Source: Intrasporangium calvum DSM 43043 (GTDB lineage Bacteria; Actinomycetota; Actinomycetes; Actinomycetales; Dermatophilaceae). Taken from it: 64,000 bases of DNA. The position numbers were made by a program, and so were the translations under genes. This document shows positions 62,615 to 64,000 of the stretch, one piece after another. The notes beneath the pieces are model-generated. The model had not been told where the DNA came from. It ran no database searches and worked only from the letters and a program-made list of their open reading frames with translations. The stretch covers positions 1,426,001 through 1,490,000 of the forward strand of contig NC_014830.1 of assembly GCF_000184685.1 (NCBI RefSeq). Reading direction: 5' to 3'. The stretch's first letter is position 1. Each line of letters starts with the position of its first letter.

Positions 62615-62671
62615 CCCCTCCTTGGCGAAGCCCCGACTAGAGTCGACAGCAGCCTGCCGAAAGGAATCGTC

Positions 62672-62929
62672 ATGACTGAGACCGCACGCATCGAGAGGGA
62701 CATCGAGGCAGCCCGGGCGCGCCTCGAGGGGACCGTCAACGAGCTGGCCTACCGCGCCCAGCCCAAGGTCATCGCCGAGCGCCAAGCCCAGAGCCTCAAG
62801 CTCAAGCTCAACGAGGCGACGCACACGCCCGACGGTGATCTGCGGGTCGAGCGGGTCGGCGCCGTCGTCGCCGCCGTGGTGGCCCTGGTGGTCGTGACGG
62901 CGCTCATCCGACGGCGCGGCCGCCGCTGA
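62672..62929 (+). CDS. DUF3618 membrane protein
   Basis: An 85-residue protein: a helical, charged N-terminal DUF3618 segment (IERDIEAARARLEGTVNELA) and one C-terminal helix (VGAVVAAVVALVVVTALI) with a basic end. The function is unknown. AAAGGAA precedes the ATG, and TAGAGT at 62638-62643 is a likely -10. Confidence 0.85.
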   Translation: MTETARIERDIEAARARLEGTVNELAYRAQPKVIAERQAQSLKLKLNEATHTPDGDLRVERVGAVVAAVVALVVVTALIRRRGRR

Positions 62930-62958
62930 CCTGTCCCCGTGGAGACCAGCACACCCAG

Positions 62959-63318
62959 ATGAGCAAGACCACGTCGCCCACCGCGTCACGCAGCGGATCG
63001 GCAGCCGGTAGGCTGCCGATCCGCATGCTTCATGACCGGCTCCTCGTCAGCCTCGAGCACGAGGGCGAGCGCCGCAGCGGAGGCGGCATCCTCATCCCGG
63101 CCACGGCCACCGTCGGCAAGCGCCTGGCCTGGGCCGAGGTCGTCGCGACGGGCCCGACGGTGCGGCAGGTCAAGCCCGGCGACCGGGTGCTGTTCGATCC
63201 CGAGGAGCGGGCCGAGGTCGAGCTGCAGGGTCACGACTACGCCCTGCTCCGCGAGCGCGACATCCACGCCGTCGCGGCGTCCCGCGTCGAGGACGGCCAG
63301 ACCGGGCTGTACCTCTGA
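62959..63318 (+). CDS. GroES-like co-chaperone family protein
   Basis: A 119-residue protein with a GroES fold: MLHDRLLVSLEHEGERRSGG (about 23-42), GILIPATATVGKRLAWAEVV, VATGPTVRQVKPGDRVLFD and a C-terminal strand. The mobile loop lacks the usual GroEL-binding IVL triplet at its normal place (GGGILIP is present), so a true GroEL partnership is uncertain. No groEL is adjacent. The first 22 residues may not be translated if the ATG at 63025 is used. Confidence 0.78.
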   Translation: MSKTTSPTASRSGSAAGRLPIRMLHDRLLVSLEHEGERRSGGGILIPATATVGKRLAWAEVVATGPTVRQVKPGDRVLFDPEERAEVELQGHDYALLRERDIHAVAASRVEDGQTGLYL

Positions 63319-63384
63319 GGCCCCGCGGTGGCCCTGGGGCCGACAGCGAGGGGTGGCGAGCGCCCGACGGGACCGCTCGATGCA

Positions 63385-63417
63385 GAAGAGGCCTCCCGCA
63401 GCGCGGGAGGCCTCTTC
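63385..63417. terminator. Bidirectional terminator, GroES-like gene / tRNA-Lys
   Basis: A perfect 15-bp stem (GAAGAGGCCTCCCGC at 63385-63399 and its complement at 63403-63417) with a 3-base loop, just after the tRNA-Lys 3' end on the minus strand. Confidence 0.85.
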
Positions 63418-63422
63418 GGAAG

Positions 63423-63495
63423 TGCGCCGCCAGGGACTCGAACCCCGAACCCAGTGATTAAGAGTCACTTGCTCTGCCAATTGAGCTAGCGGCGC
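63423..63495 (-). tRNA. tRNA-Lys (anticodon CTT)
   Basis: A 73-base tRNA with pairing acceptor arms GCGCCGC and GCGGCGC, D-arm TAGCTCAATTGGCAGAG, anticodon loop TCTTAAT and T-arm GGTTCGAGTCC. No CCA is encoded. It reads AAG. Confidence 0.95.
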
Positions 63496-63520
63496 AACGA
63501 GGGGAAACATTAGCAGGCGG

Positions 63521-63910
63521 CTAGGGACGCGACAAAATCGACTCCGGGCTCACGGAACCGGCCTTTTCGCGGCGTTCTCGGTGCTTCCCGCGGACCAGGA
63601 GGAGTGCCCCTCCGAGCATGAAGGCGAGGTAGGCGAGCAGACCCCCCAGGTGCTCGTCGTCGGTCACCTGCGTCGAGGTCCCCTGGGGTGTGTTGGTCAC
63701 CGGCTTGGGGTCGCCGGTGCTGACGATCCCCGGGGCTGGCAGGCTCGTCGGCTGGCCGTCCGCAGCCAGGCCCAGCACGGTGCCCGGGCGAGGGCCCCCC
63801 GCCGCCGGAGCCGCGAGAGCGCTGCCCACGAGCGTCAAGGCGAGGCTGACGACGATGAGGCCGACGATGATCCCGACCGTGATCTGCTGCATTCGCTTCT
63901 TGCCCGACAT
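63521..63910 (-). CDS. Membrane protein of unknown function
   Basis: A 129-residue protein with an N-terminal signal-like helix (ITVGIIVGLIVVSLALTLV), an exported Pro/Thr/Gly-rich loop and a second helix (LGGLLAYLAFMLGGALLLV) with a basic cytoplasmic tail. No family is recognised. The ATG at 63910 follows a GTG that could also serve. Confidence 0.65.
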   Translation of the reverse strand: MSGKKRMQQITVGIIVGLIVVSLALTLVGSALAAPAAGGPRPGTVLGLAADGQPTSLPAPGIVSTGDPKPVTNTPQGTSTQVTDDEHLGGLLAYLAFMLGGALLLVRGKHRERREKAGSVSPESILSRP

Positions 63911-63937
63911 CACCGGCCCATTGTGGCGTATCGCACC

Positions 63938-63989
63938 GGCGCGGTCGGGAGGCGCGGTCGGCAGGCGCGGTCGGCAGGCGCGGTCGGGA
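63938..63989. repeat. 13-bp tandem repeat
   Basis: Four copies of GGCGCGGTCGG(G/C)A in a row upstream of the last gene. They run close to the window end and may continue beyond it. Confidence 0.8.
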
Positions 63990-64000
63990 GGGACGGCAGG

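Overview
The window is about 64 kb of very GC-rich DNA with actinobacterial gene content and order: prfB-ftsE-ftsX-M23 peptidase-smpB, clpS-DUF2017-MBL-rph-rdgB, a TIGR03089 protein beside an LCP protein, an F420-type nitroreductase-family protein, and an ssrA with an actinobacterial tag ending in ALAA. Many genes have a TAnnnT -10 box 6-9 bases before the start codon, which implies leaderless mRNAs. A relative of the Intrasporangiaceae (order Micrococcales) is my best guess, from gene order only. The region looks like ordinary chromosome: there is no rRNA, CRISPR array, insertion sequence or prophage.

Layout. 1-9.7 kb: the end of a peptidoglycan-binding repeat protein, then a surface-polysaccharide block (TIGR03089, LCP, DUF2304, GT2, a GT4 fusion, a flippase-like membrane protein), an F420-type reductase, DUF3105 and a DNA glycosylase. 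9.8-19.6 kb: a 1482-residue FHA/triple-FtsK ATPase that resembles EssC, divergent from a Tad (Flp) pilus operon (TadA, TadB, TadC, a small pilin-like protein and three TadE/TadG-type proteins). 19.8-25.1 kb: prfB, the FtsEX divisome module with its M23 hydrolase, and smpB. 25.2-34.4 kb: a DUF2207 protein, a broken LigD relic, pyruvate carboxylase, the ssrA tmRNA, thioredoxin, and SIMPL and VanZ-like proteins. 34.6-42.7 kb: a DEAD-box helicase with a long tandem-repeat N-terminal arm, YqgE, a MurI-type racemase, DUF3039 with a second helicase, and a secreted 5'-nucleotidase. 42.8-52.3 kb: a tyrosine/homogentisate pathway (AsnC regulator, hpd, fahA, an unknown partner, hmgA, IclR regulator), interrupted by an LLM relic, an RDD protein and an MFS exporter. 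52.3-64 kb: pncA-pncB, clpS-DUF2017, MBL-rph-rdgB-molybdopterin enzyme, a DUF222/HNH protein, RidA, tRNA-Leu, bcp, DUF3618, a GroES-like protein, tRNA-Lys and a membrane protein.

The most unusual signal is not a gene. The exact 11-mer CGTATGCCGCT occurs 18 times (9 on each strand), usually extended to CGTATGCCGCTGGGC. It sits mostly at gene ends, sometimes inside genes, and once inside a terminator stem. About 0.03 copies would be expected by chance in equal-base DNA. The pattern resembles the DNA uptake sequences of Neisseria, and the window also holds a Tad pilus locus, the machine used for transformation in Micrococcus luteus; the link is a hypothesis. A second repeat family, core TCGAAAGAGCAGTT, occurs seven times in two clusters, each lying between the ends of convergent genes.
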